A DNA stretch of 64,000 bases, taken from assembly GCF_001653515.1 (NCBI RefSeq), contig NZ_LYOY01000029.1:248001-312000 (forward strand), written 5' to 3'. Made by a program: the position numbers and the translations under genes. Numbering within the stretch: position 1 is the first letter of the stretch; each line of letters starts with the position of its first letter. Origin of the DNA: Streptomyces sp. ERV7 (GTDB taxonomy: Bacteria; Actinomycetota; Actinomycetes; Streptomycetales; Streptomycetaceae). Below, in pieces: positions 1 to 9,053 of the stretch. The notes beneath the pieces were generated by a model that made no database searches, had not been told where the DNA came from, and saw only the letters and a program-made list of their open reading frames with translations.

Positions 1-173
1 CGGGAGAGCGTGCCGAGGGTCGCGGGGTCCGCGGCCGCCTGGTGGGCGGCCGCCTTGGAGCCGGCGGTCGCGGTGGGGTTCTCGGCGGCCGAGGCGTACG
101 GGGCGGCCAGGCCGGCGAGGCCGGTGAGCAGCGCCACGACGGCGGCGCGGGAGGACAGACGTCGCACGGTCAT
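1..173 (-). CDS. Secreted protein of unknown function, N-terminal part only
   Basis: The first 57 codons of a gene that runs off the left edge. It starts with ATG five bases after the stop codon of the papain-like protease gene, so the two are almost certainly co-transcribed. Residues 1-26 are a typical Sec signal peptide: an Arg-Arg N-region (MTVRRLSSR), an Ala/Val/Leu core and an AxA-like end at PYASAAE. The mature part that is visible is Ala/Thr rich and has no recognisable domain. Because it follows a secreted protease so closely it may be a partner, substrate or inhibitor of it, but that is inference from position only. Confidence 0.6.
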   Translation of the reverse strand, partial: MTVRRLSSRAAVVALLTGLAGLAAPYASAAENPTATAGSKAAAHQAAADPATLGTLS

Positions 174-178
174 CGCCG

Positions 179-847
179 TCACGCCCCGATCCGGTAGAGC
201 GAGTGGGTCCAGGAGAACGAGTCGTTGTCGACGTACCAGGCGTGCGAGGCCCAGTTGTAGCGGTTGCTGGAGGGCCATGGGTCGCCCCAGTAGACCCAGC
301 TGCCGGCGGTGTCGTACCCGTAGATCACATGCATGTGACCGCCGCCGCTCGACCACTGGATACGGCTCTCCATCGGCCGGTTGGCGTTGATCTCGGTCTG
401 TACGGTCGAGTAGCGCAGCCAGCCGCTGACGTACGAGCCGGAGCTGATCCCGGCCCAGCCCAGGGCGTTCTGCACATTGCCCAGGTCCGCCTGCCAGTTG
501 GGGCAGTCGTAGCCCTGCTGGCGCCCGAAGGCGGCGTTGCAGAACTGGTTCTGGCTGTAGGTGCGCCCGAACCAGGTGGCGATGGTGTTGCCGCTGGCGG
601 CCCAGCACCAGTTGTCCTTCTGCTGGGCCTGCATGGTGATGTTGAGACGCTTCGACGCCGCTGCCGTGGCGGACGGCGGGTCGGCGGCGGTACGGGTGTC
701 GGATGCGCGGGTGTCGGCGGCGGCGGTGGACGTGGCGGCTGCGGTGCCGTGCTCGTGCGGGGATGCGACGGCGCTCGCCGTGGGGGCGGCGAGCAGGGCC
801 GTCACCACGAGGGCGAGGGCCGTAAGCCGTCTCTTGCGGTTGTGCAT
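179..847 (-). CDS. Secreted papain-like cysteine protease (C39/C70 type)
   Basis: A 222-residue exported protein. Residues 1-28 form a signal peptide (MHNRKRRLTALALVVTALLA), followed by an Ala/Thr-rich linker to about residue 66. The catalytic domain has the papain-like layout: an oxyanion Gln at 75/76 and nucleophile Cys81 in NWCWAAS, the general-base His in GGGHMHV (171 or 173), and Asp189 in YWGDPWP. This matches the AvrRpt2/C70-like and C39-like bacterial papain folds. The start is the ATG preceded by GGAGG six bases upstream; an earlier in-frame ATG at 937 would put non-signal sequence in front of the signal peptide. The downstream partner is the secreted gene at 1-173. Substrate is unknown. 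Confidence 0.82.
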   Translation of the reverse strand: MHNRKRRLTALALVVTALLAAPTASAVASPHEHGTAAATSTAAADTRASDTRTAADPPSATAAASKRLNITMQAQQKDNWCWAASGNTIATWFGRTYSQNQFCNAAFGRQQGYDCPNWQADLGNVQNALGWAGISSGSYVSGWLRYSTVQTEINANRPMESRIQWSSGGGHMHVIYGYDTAGSWVYWGDPWPSSNRYNWASHAWYVDNDSFSWTHSLYRIGA

Positions 848-1198
848 CGCGTTCCTCCCGAAGCGGGGGGTGTGGGGATTGGAGGAGCGCGTCCGGACGC
901 TTTCGGTGAGCATCGAACGTTGTCGTGGGCTGGTCAACGCGCTTCAATGCGGGGTGAGACACGGGTGTGAACGGGGTGGCCGCCATGTGAACAGGCCTTC
1001 CGGGCCCACCAGGCAGCCCGGGTCCCGCGGCCACCCGTGACCACCCCCCGCCGTGAACGTTCACTGTGCGGCCCGAAGTCCCCTGACCGGCGGCGCAGTT
1101 GAAGCAGGCCCGTACGGCCGCCCGACCGGCAGCGCGGTCGGGCCCGGCCTCTACGGCCACCCCCCACCAGATCCGAAGCAGTCCCGAGGGAGTCCCCC
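848..1198. other. Intergenic region, 351 bases, between divergent genes
   Basis: Apart from the promoter at 909-937, this region holds a 12-base perfect palindrome GTGAACGTTCAC at 1053-1064 and two more GTGAAC copies at 967-972 and 987-992. The palindrome lies 135 bases before the gene at 1199 and could be an operator. No small ORF with a convincing start and codon bias was found. Confidence 0.4.
909..937 (-). promoter_or_regulatory. Candidate promoter of the papain-like protease gene
   Basis: On the minus strand TTGACC (937-932) and GATGCT (914-909) are separated by 17 bases, a reasonable vegetative-type promoter for Streptomyces. It would give a leader of about 55 bases before the start at 847. 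Predicted by inspection only. Confidence 0.45.
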
Positions 1199-2125
1199 AT
1201 GCTCCACACCGATGCCGATCTGGCACAGGTGCTGCACACCGGTCCGTTCCATCTGGCGCTGCGCGCCGCGCTCGCCGTCCGCGGACTGCCGCTCCAGCGC
1301 GTCCAGCACCATCTCGCGGGGCGCGGCGTCAAGGTCGGTGTGACCAGCCTGAGTTACTGGCAGCAGGGCGCCCGGCGGCCGCAGCGCGCCGAGTCGCTGC
1401 GGGCGGTGCGCGCCCTGGAGGAGGTCCTCGGGCTGCCCGAGCGCTCGCTGCTGCGGCTGCTCGACGACGGCGAGGCGCGCGAGGGGGCGGAGCGCCCGGC
1501 GGGCCGCTCCTACCGCTCGCTGGTGGAGGCCTCCGGGGCCGTCGAGCGGCTGATCACGGGCCTGGAGTCACCGGTGGACGGGGGGCTGCACACCGTCGGC
1601 CACCACGAGCGGGTACGCGTCGGGGCGCGGCGGGAGCTGGTCGGCCGCGACTCCCAGCAGGTGGTGCGGGCCCACCGGGACGGCGTCGACCGCTATCTCG
1701 CCATCCACCACGGCGACCCCGGCTGCGATCCGTCCCGGGTCCGGGTGCGCGCCGCCGAGAACTGCCGCACCGGGCGGGTGCGGTGGGACGCCGAGACCGG
1801 CGTCCTGGTCGCCGAGCTGCTCTTCGACGCCCGGCTGCGGGCCGGTGAGACGTACCTCTTCGGCTACGGCTTCGAGGACGGCACGGCGGGTCCGAGCAGC
1901 GAGTACGTCCGCGGCTTCAGCTTCGCGGGCGGGCAGTACGTGCTCCAGGTCCGCTTCGACGAGCAGGCGCTGCCGGTACGGTGCCGCCGCTTCTCCCGCA
2001 CGTCGGCGGGCGCGGCCCGCTCGGCCCGGGGCGATCTCACGCTGAGCGGGCAGCACCGGACGGTACACCTGGTCGAGCAGGGGGTGCGGCCGGGGATCCT
2101 GGGGATCGACTGGGACTGGGCGTAG
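1199..2125 (+). CDS. Conserved hypothetical protein with possible XRE-like N-terminus
   Basis: A 308-residue cytoplasmic protein with no signal peptide or membrane segment. Residues 10-85 resemble a helix-turn-helix/XRE arrangement: a helical stretch, then GVTSLSYWQQGARRPQR, where the SYWQQGxRxP pattern is like the recognition segment of XRE regulators that read 'sxWExGrrxP', followed by helices. The C-terminal two thirds (about 100-305) contains many beta-type segments and is unfamiliar to me. The ATG is preceded by GAGGGAG, so this start is preferred. It stands alone, divergent from the protease gene. It may be a regulator of a Streptomyces-specific kind; the function is not known. Confidence 0.7.
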   Translation: MLHTDADLAQVLHTGPFHLALRAALAVRGLPLQRVQHHLAGRGVKVGVTSLSYWQQGARRPQRAESLRAVRALEEVLGLPERSLLRLLDDGEAREGAERPAGRSYRSLVEASGAVERLITGLESPVDGGLHTVGHHERVRVGARRELVGRDSQQVVRAHRDGVDRYLAIHHGDPGCDPSRVRVRAAENCRTGRVRWDAETGVLVAELLFDARLRAGETYLFGYGFEDGTAGPSSEYVRGFSFAGGQYVLQVRFDEQALPVRCRRFSRTSAGAARSARGDLTLSGQHRTVHLVEQGVRPGILGIDWDWA

Positions 2126-2259
2126 GCGGCGCGCCCGACGCCGCCGCCAGGGCCCGTCCGGTGGATCCGGCCGCCTCCGGCGCGGGCCGCGGTCTTTCGG
2201 CGGCCACCAGGCAAGATCCACTGGGCCAGGTCGGACATATCAGACAGGTCGGCCAGGTC

Positions 2260-2688
2260 CTAGGCGTCGGGGCCGGCCACCAGCTTGCCGTCCTTCACCT
2301 TCACCGGGACGGACGGCAGCGGGACGGTCGCCGGGCCCTGCACCGGCTTGCCCGTCATCACATTGAAGCGGCTGCCGTGGCAGGGGCAGTTCCCGTGCCC
2401 GTCCTCGATCTTGTCGAGGACACAGCCGGCGTGGGTGCACTGGGCGCTGAACGCCTTGTACTCGCCCTTGGCCGGGCAGGACACCATCACGCGCTGCTCG
2501 CGGTAGAGCTTGGCCCCGCCGACCGGGATCTCCTCGGGCGCACCCAGGGCGACCGGCTCGGTCGGGGTCGGCGTCCCGGCGTGACCGAGCTTGGAGTCGG
2601 TTGAGCAGGCGGCCACTCCCACCCCGGCGGCCCCGACGAGGGCCGCGCCCTTCAGCACGGTACGACGGGCGGCGGGCTGGCCGGACAT
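2260..2688 (-). CDS. Rieske [2Fe-2S] lipoprotein, Tat-exported
   Basis: A 142-residue electron-transfer protein. The N-terminus has a twin-arginine motif, ARRTVLKGAALVG (Arg8-Arg9), followed by a hydrophobic stretch and a lipobox-like VAAC (Cys28), so it should be exported folded and perhaps lipid-anchored outside the membrane. The cluster-binding residues of a Rieske domain are present: Cys84-x-His86 in QCTHAGC and Cys101-x-x-His104 in CPCHGSRF. Cys89 and Cys103 are placed for the usual stabilising disulfide. An upstream in-frame ATG at 2706 exists, but the start at 2688 has GTGGAGAC in front and gives a standard Tat peptide. It follows uvrA on the same strand but is separated from it by a strong hairpin. 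The redox partner is unknown. Confidence 0.88.
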   Translation of the reverse strand: MSGQPAARRTVLKGAALVGAAGVGVAACSTDSKLGHAGTPTPTEPVALGAPEEIPVGGAKLYREQRVMVSCPAKGEYKAFSAQCTHAGCVLDKIEDGHGNCPCHGSRFNVMTGKPVQGPATVPLPSVPVKVKDGKLVAGPDA

Positions 2689-2841
2689 GGGGTCTCCACA
2701 GGTCATGGGGGGTTGGTGACGTATCCGACGATACCGGCGGGGGCTGTGGGGGGCACAAACACCGGGCCCTGAAGGGGCGCAACCAAGGGCGTCCGGGGCG
2801 CAGCCCCGGAGTCGGGCCCGGCCGCGGCCGGGCAGAACCGG

Positions 2842-2868
2842 GGTCCCGGGGGCCAAGCCCCCGGGACC
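2842..2868 (-). terminator. Terminator hairpin downstream of uvrA
   Basis: A 12-base-pair perfect GC-rich stem with a 3-base loop, lying 8 bases after the uvrA stop codon. A second small hairpin (CCGGGGC-GCA-GCCCCGG-like) lies at about 2794-2811. It should separate uvrA from the Rieske gene. It has no U-tract, as is common in Streptomyces. Confidence 0.7.
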
Positions 2869-2875
2869 GGGCGGC

Positions 2876-5842
2876 TCAGGCCTTTCGGGCGCGGGACGCC
2901 GTCTTCTTGGCCGGGTCCGGAGACGTCGCCGTCTTCTTCGCCGCCGCCCGCTTCGCCACCCGCCGAACCACCGGCGCAGCCGGCTCCGCGTCGCTGATCC
3001 GGTCCGCCCCCAGAATGTCGCGCAGGAACTTCCCCGTGTGGCTCGCGGCCACCGATGCGACCTGCTCCGGCGTGCCCTCGGCGATCACCAGACCACCGCC
3101 GCTGCCGCCCTCGGGGCCCATGTCCACGACCCAGTCCGCCGTCTTGATCACATCGAGGTTGTGCTCGATGACGATCACCGAGTTCCCCTTGTCGACCAGC
3201 CCGGACAGCACCTTGATCAGCTTCGAGATGTCCTCGAAGTGGAGGCCGGTCGTCGGCTCGTCGAGCACGTACACCGTCCGACCCGTCGACCGCTTCTGCA
3301 GCTCCGACGCCAGCTTCACGCGCTGCGCCTCACCGCCCGACAGCGTCGGCGCCGACTGGCCGAGCCGGACGTAACCGAGCCCGACCTCGTTCAGGGTGCG
3401 CAGATGGCGGGCGATCGTCGGCACCGCCTCGAAGAACTCCAGCGCCTCCTCGATCGGCATGTCGAGGACCTCGGCGATGGACTTGCCCTTGTAGTGGACC
3501 TCCAGCGTCTCCCGGTTGTAGCGCGCCCCGTGGCAGACCTCGCACGGCACGTACACGTCCGGCAGGAAGTTCATCTCGATCTTGATCGTGCCGTCGCCCG
3601 AGCAGTTCTCGCAGCGGCCGCCCTTGACGTTGAAGGAGAACCGGCCGGGGAGGTAGCCCCGCACCTTCGCCTCCATCGTCTCGGCGAACAGCTTGCGCAC
3701 GTTGTCGAAGACACCCGTGTACGTCGCCGGGTTCGACCGGGGCGTACGGCCGATGGGCGACTGGTCGACGTGGACGACCTTGTCGACCAGGTCGTCGCCC
3801 TCCACGCGCGTGTGCCGCCCGGGCACCGCCCGCGCGCCGTTCAGCTCGCGCGCCAGGTGTGTGTAGAGGATGTCGTTGACCAGGGTCGACTTGCCGGAGC
3901 CGGAGACACCGGTGACCGCGGTCAGCACGCCCAGCGGGAACGAGACGTCGATGTCCCGGAGGTTGTTCTCCTTGGCGCCGTGCACGGTGAGCTTGCGCGA
4001 GGGGTCGGCGGGGCGCCGTACGTCCGGCAGCGGGATGGACTTCTTGCCCGCCAGATACTGACCCGTCATCGACTCCTTGTTGGCGAGGAGCTGCTTCAAC
4101 GGGCCGCTGTGGACGACCTTGCCGCCGTGCTCACCGGCGCCGGGGCCGATGTCGACGACCCAGTCGGCCACCTTGATGGTGTCCTCGTCGTGCTCGACGA
4201 CGATCAGTGTGTTGCCCATGTCCCGCAGGCGGACGAGGGTTTCGATCAGACGGTGGTTGTCCCGCTGGTGCAGACCGATCGACGGCTCGTCCAGCACGTA
4301 CAGCACACCGACCAGGCCGGAGCCGATCTGGGTGGCGAGGCGGATGCGCTGGGCCTCGCCGCCGGACAGCGTCCCGGCGGCGCGGTTGAGCGAGAGGTAG
4401 TCGAGGCCGACGTCGACGAGGAAGCGCAGCCGCTCGTTGACCTCCTTGAGGACCCGCTCGGCGATCTTCTTGTCGCGCGCGTTGAGCTTGAGCTCGCCCA
4501 GGAAGTCGGCGCAGTCGCTGATCGACATCGCGGAGACCTCGGCGATGGAGCGGTCCATCACGGTGACCGCGAGGACCAGCGGCTTCAGTCGCGAGCCCTC
4601 GCAGGTGGGGCAGTGGACCTCGCGCATATAGCCCTCGAAGCGCTCGCGCGCCCCGTCGGACTCCGCCTCCGAGTGGCGCCGCTTGACGAAGGGCACCGCG
4701 CCCTCGAAGGCGGTGGTGTACGCGCGCTCCCTGCCGTACCGGTTGCGGTAGCGCACCTCGATCTGGGTCTTGTGGCCGTACAGCAGCGCCTTCTTGGCGC
4801 GCTGCGGCAGGCCCGCCCAGGGGATGTCCGTACGGAAGCCGAGCTCCTCGGCGAGCGCGCCGACCAGCCGGGCGAAGTAGTCCTTGGTGTGGCCGAGCGA
4901 CCACGGGGAGACCGCGCCCTCGTCGAGGGACTTGTCCTCGTCCGGGATGATCAGCTCGGGGTCGACCTCCATGCGCGTGCCGATGCCGGTGCAGTCGGGG
5001 CAGGCGCCGAAGGGCGAGTTGAAGGAGAAGGAGCGCGGCTCCAGCTCCTCGAAGGACAGGTCGTCGTACGGGCAGTACAGATGCTCCGAGTACATCCGCT
5101 CGCGCTCGGGGTCGTCGGCCGCCAGGTCGACGAAGTCGAGCACCACCATGCCGCCGGACAGGCCGAGCGCGGTCTCCACCGAGTCGGTGAGGCGGCGCTT
5201 GGCGGAGTCCTTCACGGTGAGGCGGTCGATGACCACCTCGATGGTGTGCTTCTCCTGCTTCTTGAGCTTGGGCGGCTCGGAGAGCTGGATCGTCTCCCCG
5301 TCCACGCGCGCGCGGCTGTAGCCCTTGGTCTGGAGGTCGGAGAAGAGGTCGACGAACTCGCCCTTGCGCTCGCGCACCAGCGGCGAGAGCACCTGGAAGC
5401 GGCTGCCCTCCGGCAGTTCGAGCACCTTGTCGACGATGGCCTGCGGCGACTGGCGGGTGATCGGCCGGCGGCACTCGGGGCAGTGCGGCTTGCCGATGCG
5501 CGCGAAGAGCAGACGCAGGTAGTCGTAGACCTCGGTGATGGTGCCGACCGTCGAGCGCGGGTTGCGCGAGGTCGACTTCTGGTCGATGGAGACCGCGGGC
5601 GACAGACCTTCGATGAAGTCGACGTCCGGCTTGTCCATCTGGCCGAGGAACTGGCGGGCGTACGAGGAGAGCGACTCGACGTAGCGGCGCTGCCCCTCGG
5701 CGAAGATCGTGTCGAACGCGAGGGACGACTTGCCCGACCCCGAGAGCCCGGTGAAGACGATGAGGGAGTCGCGCGGGAGGTCGAGCGAGACGTTCTTGAG
5801 ATTGTGCTCGCGCGCGCCACGGACGATGAGACGGTCGGCCAC
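2876..5842 (-). CDS. uvrA: Excinuclease ABC subunit A
   Basis: UvrA, the damage-recognition ATPase of nucleotide excision repair, which loads UvrB on lesions. It is 988 residues, slightly longer than average because of a Lys/Ala-rich tail ([20 protein letters not shown]). Both ABC modules are visible: Walker [10 protein letters not shown] (about residue 32-40) and GVSGSGKST in the second half, and signatures [12 protein letters not shown] and [12 protein letters not shown]. Zinc-finger cysteines are present in CPEC, CPDC, CPTCEGS and CENCSGDG...CEVCHG. I chose the GTG before [16 protein letters not shown] because it gives the usual family start and leaves AAAGGTG as the ribosome site; another GTG lies four codons upstream. 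A damage-type promoter candidate lies about 95 bases upstream. Confidence 0.97.
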   Translation of the reverse strand: MADRLIVRGAREHNLKNVSLDLPRDSLIVFTGLSGSGKSSLAFDTIFAEGQRRYVESLSSYARQFLGQMDKPDVDFIEGLSPAVSIDQKSTSRNPRSTVGTITEVYDYLRLLFARIGKPHCPECRRPITRQSPQAIVDKVLELPEGSRFQVLSPLVRERKGEFVDLFSDLQTKGYSRARVDGETIQLSEPPKLKKQEKHTIEVVIDRLTVKDSAKRRLTDSVETALGLSGGMVVLDFVDLAADDPERERMYSEHLYCPYDDLSFEELEPRSFSFNSPFGACPDCTGIGTRMEVDPELIIPDEDKSLDEGAVSPWSLGHTKDYFARLVGALAEELGFRTDIPWAGLPQRAKKALLYGHKTQIEVRYRNRYGRERAYTTAFEGAVPFVKRRHSEAESDGARERFEGYMREVHCPTCEGSRLKPLVLAVTVMDRSIAEVSAMSISDCADFLGELKLNARDKKIAERVLKEVNERLRFLVDVGLDYLSLNRAAGTLSGGEAQRIRLATQIGSGLVGVLYVLDEPSIGLHQRDNHRLIETLVRLRDMGNTLIVVEHDEDTIKVADWVVDIGPGAGEHGGKVVHSGPLKQLLANKESMTGQYLAGKKSIPLPDVRRPADPSRKLTVHGAKENNLRDIDVSFPLGVLTAVTGVSGSGKSTLVNDILYTHLARELNGARAVPGRHTRVEGDDLVDKVVHVDQSPIGRTPRSNPATYTGVFDNVRKLFAETMEAKVRGYLPGRFSFNVKGGRCENCSGDGTIKIEMNFLPDVYVPCEVCHGARYNRETLEVHYKGKSIAEVLDMPIEEALEFFEAVPTIARHLRTLNEVGLGYVRLGQSAPTLSGGEAQRVKLASELQKRSTGRTVYVLDEPTTGLHFEDISKLIKVLSGLVDKGNSVIVIEHNLDVIKTADWVVDMGPEGGSGGGLVIAEGTPEQVASVAASHTGKFLRDILGADRISDAEPAAPVVRRVAKRAAAKKTATSPDPAKKTASRARKA

Positions 5843-5936
5843 GCCGGTCCGCACCTTTCTTGAAGAGAAGCAGGGGGGCGGAGCCCCCGTCTCAGACTAT
5901 GGGGGGTCGCCAGGGCGATGGATCGTTTTACAGCCA

Positions 5937-5959
5937 AGGATGCCTGATGCCACTGACGA
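5937..5959 (-). promoter_or_regulatory. Possible DNA-damage (RecA-NDp-like) promoter of uvrA
   Basis: The minus strand reads TCGTCAGTG, 8 bases, CATCCT. This is the same architecture as the clearer sites at uvrB, the alkyltransferase gene and polA, with one mismatch in the TTGTC(A/G)GTG block and one in the TANNNT block. It would give a leader of about 90 bases before uvrA. Weaker than the other sites. Confidence 0.4.
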
Positions 5960-6038
5960 GCCTATAGCACGCGCATTCGATTTACGGACTCGTCCAAGCG
6001 GCTTCACCCGAATGAGTGGCGGGACTATCGTCGGCCCC

Positions 6039-6725
6039 ATGATTGATCATGCGCAGGACCTGGCATCTGTACGGGAAGCCACCGACCGGCTGCTCACCGC
6101 AGCCGCCAAGCTGGACAACGCGGCGGTCGCCGAGCCGTCACGGCTGCCGGGCTGGAGCCGCGGCCATGTGCTCGCCCATGTAGCCCGCAACGCGGACGCG
6201 CTCGTCAACGTGCTCGCCGGGCGGCCCATGTACGAGAGCGGCGAGGCCCGGGACGCCGACATCGCGCGCGACGCCGCCCGCCCGCTCGACGTCCACCTCG
6301 CCGACCTGCGCGAAAGCGCCGACCGCTTCCAGGCGGAGGGCGCCCGCCCCGCCGACTGGGCCCGTACGGTCGAGCTCCGCAACGGCGTCCTCGACGAGGC
6401 CGCCCGCATCCCCTTCCGGCGGCTGATCGAGGTCGAGCTGCACCACGTCGACCTGGGCGTCGGCTACGAGCTCGAAGACCTGCCGGACGCGTTCGTGCGG
6501 CGCGAGATCCAGTTCCTGGCCGACCGCTTCGCCGGCAGCGCCTCGGTCCCGCCGGTCACCCTCACCGGCAGCAACGGCCACACCCTGCGCACCGGCGGCA
6601 CGGAGGGCTCCCCCGTGACCGTGGGCGGCCCCGCGTGGGACCTGCTGGGCTGGCTCGCGGGCCGCAGGGACGGCGCCGCCCTCCAGGCCACCGGCGGCCC
6701 GCTGCCCGCCCTGCCGCCCCTGTAG
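6039..6725 (+). CDS. Maleylpyruvate isomerase-family mycothiol-dependent protein
   Basis: A 228-residue member of the DinB/MDMPI superfamily, in which actinobacterial members use mycothiol as cofactor. The N-terminal half is the four-helix DinB-like bundle; metal-ligand-type histidines appear in [17 protein letters not shown] (His near residues 49 and 53) and VELHHVDLG (about 136). The C-terminal part ([11 protein letters not shown]...[18 protein letters not shown]) is the SCP2-like MDMPI C-terminal domain. The start is the ATG preceded by TATCGT at a spacing of 7 bases, which suggests a leaderless message; an ATG nine codons upstream has no better signal. The real substrate is not indicated by the neighbours, so maleylpyruvate itself is unproven. 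Confidence 0.85.
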   Translation: MIDHAQDLASVREATDRLLTAAAKLDNAAVAEPSRLPGWSRGHVLAHVARNADALVNVLAGRPMYESGEARDADIARDAARPLDVHLADLRESADRFQAEGARPADWARTVELRNGVLDEAARIPFRRLIEVELHHVDLGVGYELEDLPDAFVRREIQFLADRFAGSASVPPVTLTGSNGHTLRTGGTEGSPVTVGGPAWDLLGWLAGRRDGAALQATGGPLPALPPL

Positions 6726-6746
6726 GGCCGGGGCTACGCTGAGCCC

Positions 6747-7403
6747 ATGACGTACAGCGGAACGGTCAAGGTCGGCGGTCCTGCGGATGTCCACGAGCTC
6801 GGCGATCTGATGATCTCCAAGGTCGCGGTGGGCCCGATGGACAACAACGCGTATCTGCTGCGCTGCCGGGCCACCGGCGAGCAGCTGCTGATCGACGCGG
6901 CGGCCGAGCCGTCGACCCTGCTGACGCTGATCGGTGACGACGGCATCAAGTCCGTCGTCACCACCCACCGCCACGGCGACCACTGGCAGGCGCTCGCCGA
7001 GATCGTCGCCGCCACCGGCGCGACGACGTACGCGGGCCGCCACGACGCCGAGGGCATCCCCGTGCCGACCGATGTGCCCGTCGAGGACGGGGACACGATC
7101 CTGGTCGGCCGGGTCGAACTGACCGCCCGCCATCTGGTCGGCCACACCCCGGGCTCGATCGCCCTGGTCTACGACGACCCGCACGGCCACCCGCACCTGT
7201 TCACCGGCGACTGCCTCTTCCCGGGCGGGGTGGGCAACACCAGGAAGGACCCGCAGGCCTTCGCCAGCCTCATCCACGACGTGGAGACCAAGCTCTTCGC
7301 GGTCCTGCCGGACGAGACCTGGGTGTATCCGGGCCACGGCAACGACACCACGCTCGGCGAGGAGCGCCCCAAGCTGCCGGAGTGGCACGCGCGCGGCTGG
7401 TAG
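6747..7403 (+). CDS. Metallo-beta-lactamase-fold hydrolase (glyoxalase II-like)
   Basis: A 218-residue cytosolic hydrolase. The zinc-binding motif HRHGDH is at residues 74-79 (THRHGDHWQAL), with further ligand-type residues in GHTPGSIAL (His131-region), FTGDCLF (Asp) and YPGHGNDT (His). This is the hydroxyacylglutathione-hydrolase-like subgroup; in a mycothiol organism the thioester may be a mycothiol conjugate, which would fit its position 21 bases after a mycothiol-dependent family gene. TACGCT lies 6 bases before the ATG, again suggesting a leaderless start as well as read-through from upstream. Confidence 0.85.
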   Translation: MTYSGTVKVGGPADVHELGDLMISKVAVGPMDNNAYLLRCRATGEQLLIDAAAEPSTLLTLIGDDGIKSVVTTHRHGDHWQALAEIVAATGATTYAGRHDAEGIPVPTDVPVEDGDTILVGRVELTARHLVGHTPGSIALVYDDPHGHPHLFTGDCLFPGGVGNTRKDPQAFASLIHDVETKLFAVLPDETWVYPGHGNDTTLGEERPKLPEWHARGW

Positions 7404-7492
7404 CCGCATCGGGCGCGAAGAGCTCGTTCACGGCGCGGGCGCGCCTCCGCGCGCCCCCGTAACCGCCTGTAAGCACGGGTAGTTGGCGCGGC

Positions 7493-8298
7493 ATGAGTTC
7501 CTCCCCCACCCCTCCCCCCACACCCGCACCACCGTCGATGACCAGACTCGCCGCCGCCTCGCTCGCCGGGACGGCGGTCGAGTTCTACGACTTCTTCGTC
7601 TACGGGACGGCGGCCGCGCTCGTCCTGGGTCCGCTCTTCTTTCCGACCTTCTCCCCGCTGGCCGGCAGCCTGGCCGCTTTCGGCACCTTCGGGATCGGGT
7701 TCATCGCCCGTCCGCTCGGTTCTGTCGTCTTCGGTCATATCGGTGACCGGTACGGACGACGGCCGGTGCTGTTCCTCTCGCTGTTCCTGACCGGGTTCGC
7801 CACTGTCGCGGTCGGCTGTGTGCCCTCGTACGCGTCGATCGGAGCCGCCGCCCCCGTCCTGCTGCTCGTGTTGCGCTTCCTGCAGGGGCTGGGCCTCGGC
7901 GGCGAGTGGGGCGGGGCCGTGCTGCTCACCGTGGAGCACGCGCCCGCGCGCCGCCGGGTCCTGTGGTCGTCCTTTCCCCAGATGGGCCCGTCCCTGGGGT
8001 TCCTGCTGGCCAACGGCGTGATGCTGGCACTGTCGGCGGGGCTGACGGACGCCGAGTTCCGGGCGTGGGGGTGGCGGATCCCGTTCGCTTCCTGCAGGGG
8101 CTGGGCCTCGGCGGCGAGTGGGGCGGGGCCGTGCTGCTCACCGTGGAGCACGCGCCCGCGCGCCGCCGGGTCCTGTGGTCGTCCTTTCCCCAGATGGGCC
8201 CGTCCCTGGGGTTCCTGCTGGCCAACGGCGTGATGCTGGCACTGTCGGCGGGGCTGACGGACGCCGAGTTCCGGGCGTGGGGGTGGCGGATCCCGTTC
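7493..8298 (+). pseudogene. MHS-type major facilitator transporter, duplicated and truncated
   Basis: The N-terminal half of a metabolite:proton symporter of the MHS/ShiA-ProP group: SLAGTAVEFYDFFVYGTAAA, then GFIARPLGSVVFGHIGDRYG (the A-motif loop between TM2 and TM3), then RFLQGLGLGGEWGGAVL. After residue ~197 (AWGWRIPF) a 212-base exact duplication shifts the frame. After the second copy the sequence changes abruptly into the antisense of a TerD gene. Full-length relatives have about 430-450 residues and 12 membrane segments, so more than half is absent. The real start appears sound (TAGTTG 7 bases before the ATG, leaderless type). The lesions may be assembly errors; the organism could have an intact gene. 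Confidence 0.75.
7874..8297. repeat. Exact 212-bp tandem duplication
   Basis: Bases 7874-8085 are repeated without a single difference at 8086-8297, and one extra base (C) matches beyond the second copy. 212 is not a multiple of three, so the transporter frame is lost at the boundary. The second copy ends exactly where the sequence switches to the TerD-family gene. Confidence 0.97.
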
Positions 8299-8909
8299 TG
8301 GGGCCGCACCCGCGCCTCGTCGGACGTACGGGGCGGGGGCGCCGCGACCGAGCGGGAGGCGCCCAGGGCGACCGCGTCCAGGATGCCCGCGGCGAGCTCA
8401 CGGGCCTGCGGCAGTCCCTGGTCGACCAGCATGTCGGCGAGACCGCCCGCGTAGCCCTGGCCGATCGCGCGGACCTTCCAGACGCCGCCGCGCAGATAGA
8501 GCTCCAGGGCCACGACCGCCGACTCCGCGTCGAGGCCGGTGATCGTGTAGCTGGCGACCTCGGTTCCGTCGAGGCCGGTGACGGCCACGAAGGGCGCGGC
8601 GACGGCGGCGAACCGGCCCGGGCCCGCCGTCGTCGGCGGCAGAGCGAGCAGCACGCTCACCCGGTGCACGCCCTGCGGCAGCGCCTCCAGGTCCACGGCG
8701 AGGCGGTGGTCGGCGGCGGCCTGCCGGGAGACCTCCAGGCCCGGCAGCGTGGGTGTGCCGGGGTGGGCCACCCATTCGGTCCCGCGCACCGTGCCGCTCT
8801 CGTCGCCCAGGGTGGCGCCGGCGACGATCGGTGCCCCGGCCGACACCCGGATCTCCAGTCGGGTCTGGGGCAGGGGGTGGTTCTGTCCCCTTACCAGCTC
8901 GGCCGTCAT
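8299..8909 (-). CDS. TerD-family protein, C-terminus replaced by unrelated sequence
   Basis: About 203 native residues, beginning MTAELVRGQNHPLPQTRLEI and containing one TerD-type calcium-binding/stress domain (DLEALPQGVHRVSVLLALP; VASYTITGLDAESAVVALELYLR; WKVRAIGQGYAGGLADML). TerD-family proteins are cytosolic and associated with tellurite and general envelope or stress responses. After SVAAPPPRTSDEARVRP the reading frame continues to 7926, but in the antisense of the broken transporter, so the native C-terminus and stop are missing. Streptomyces relatives of this type carry a further long region after the Pro-rich hinge, as far as I recall. GAGGGGACAG precedes the ATG. Same strand and close to the second TerD gene at 9054. 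Confidence 0.75.
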
Positions 8910-8956
8910 CGCTCTGTCCCCTCGTCGAGTTGCCGGTGGTGCACGGTGGTGCGGGG

Positions 8957-8987
8957 CAGCTCCCGGCGGCCTGGCCTCCGGGAGCTG
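8957..8987 (-). terminator. Hairpin between the two TerD-family genes
   Basis: Inverted repeat CAGCTCCCGG...CCGGGAGCTG with an 11-base loop, 67 bases after the stop of the TerD gene at 9054-9632. It probably terminates or attenuates transcription before the second TerD gene. Confidence 0.55.
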
Positions 8988-9053
8988 CGGTTTCGGCCGT
9001 GGTGGCCGGTGGTGCCTGCGTACGGCCGCGTCCCACGAGTGCGGCCGGATCGC

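Noticed and set aside
3038..5863. A 941-codon open frame on the plus strand opposite uvrA
   Set aside because: It is the antisense of uvrA; in 70% G+C DNA long antisense frames arise from codon bias. Its composition is Arg/Leu/Val-rich without any domain.
7926..8909. A 327-residue TerD protein with a novel C-terminal domain
   Set aside because: The extra C-terminal residues are just the antisense of the duplicated transporter; this is a junction product.
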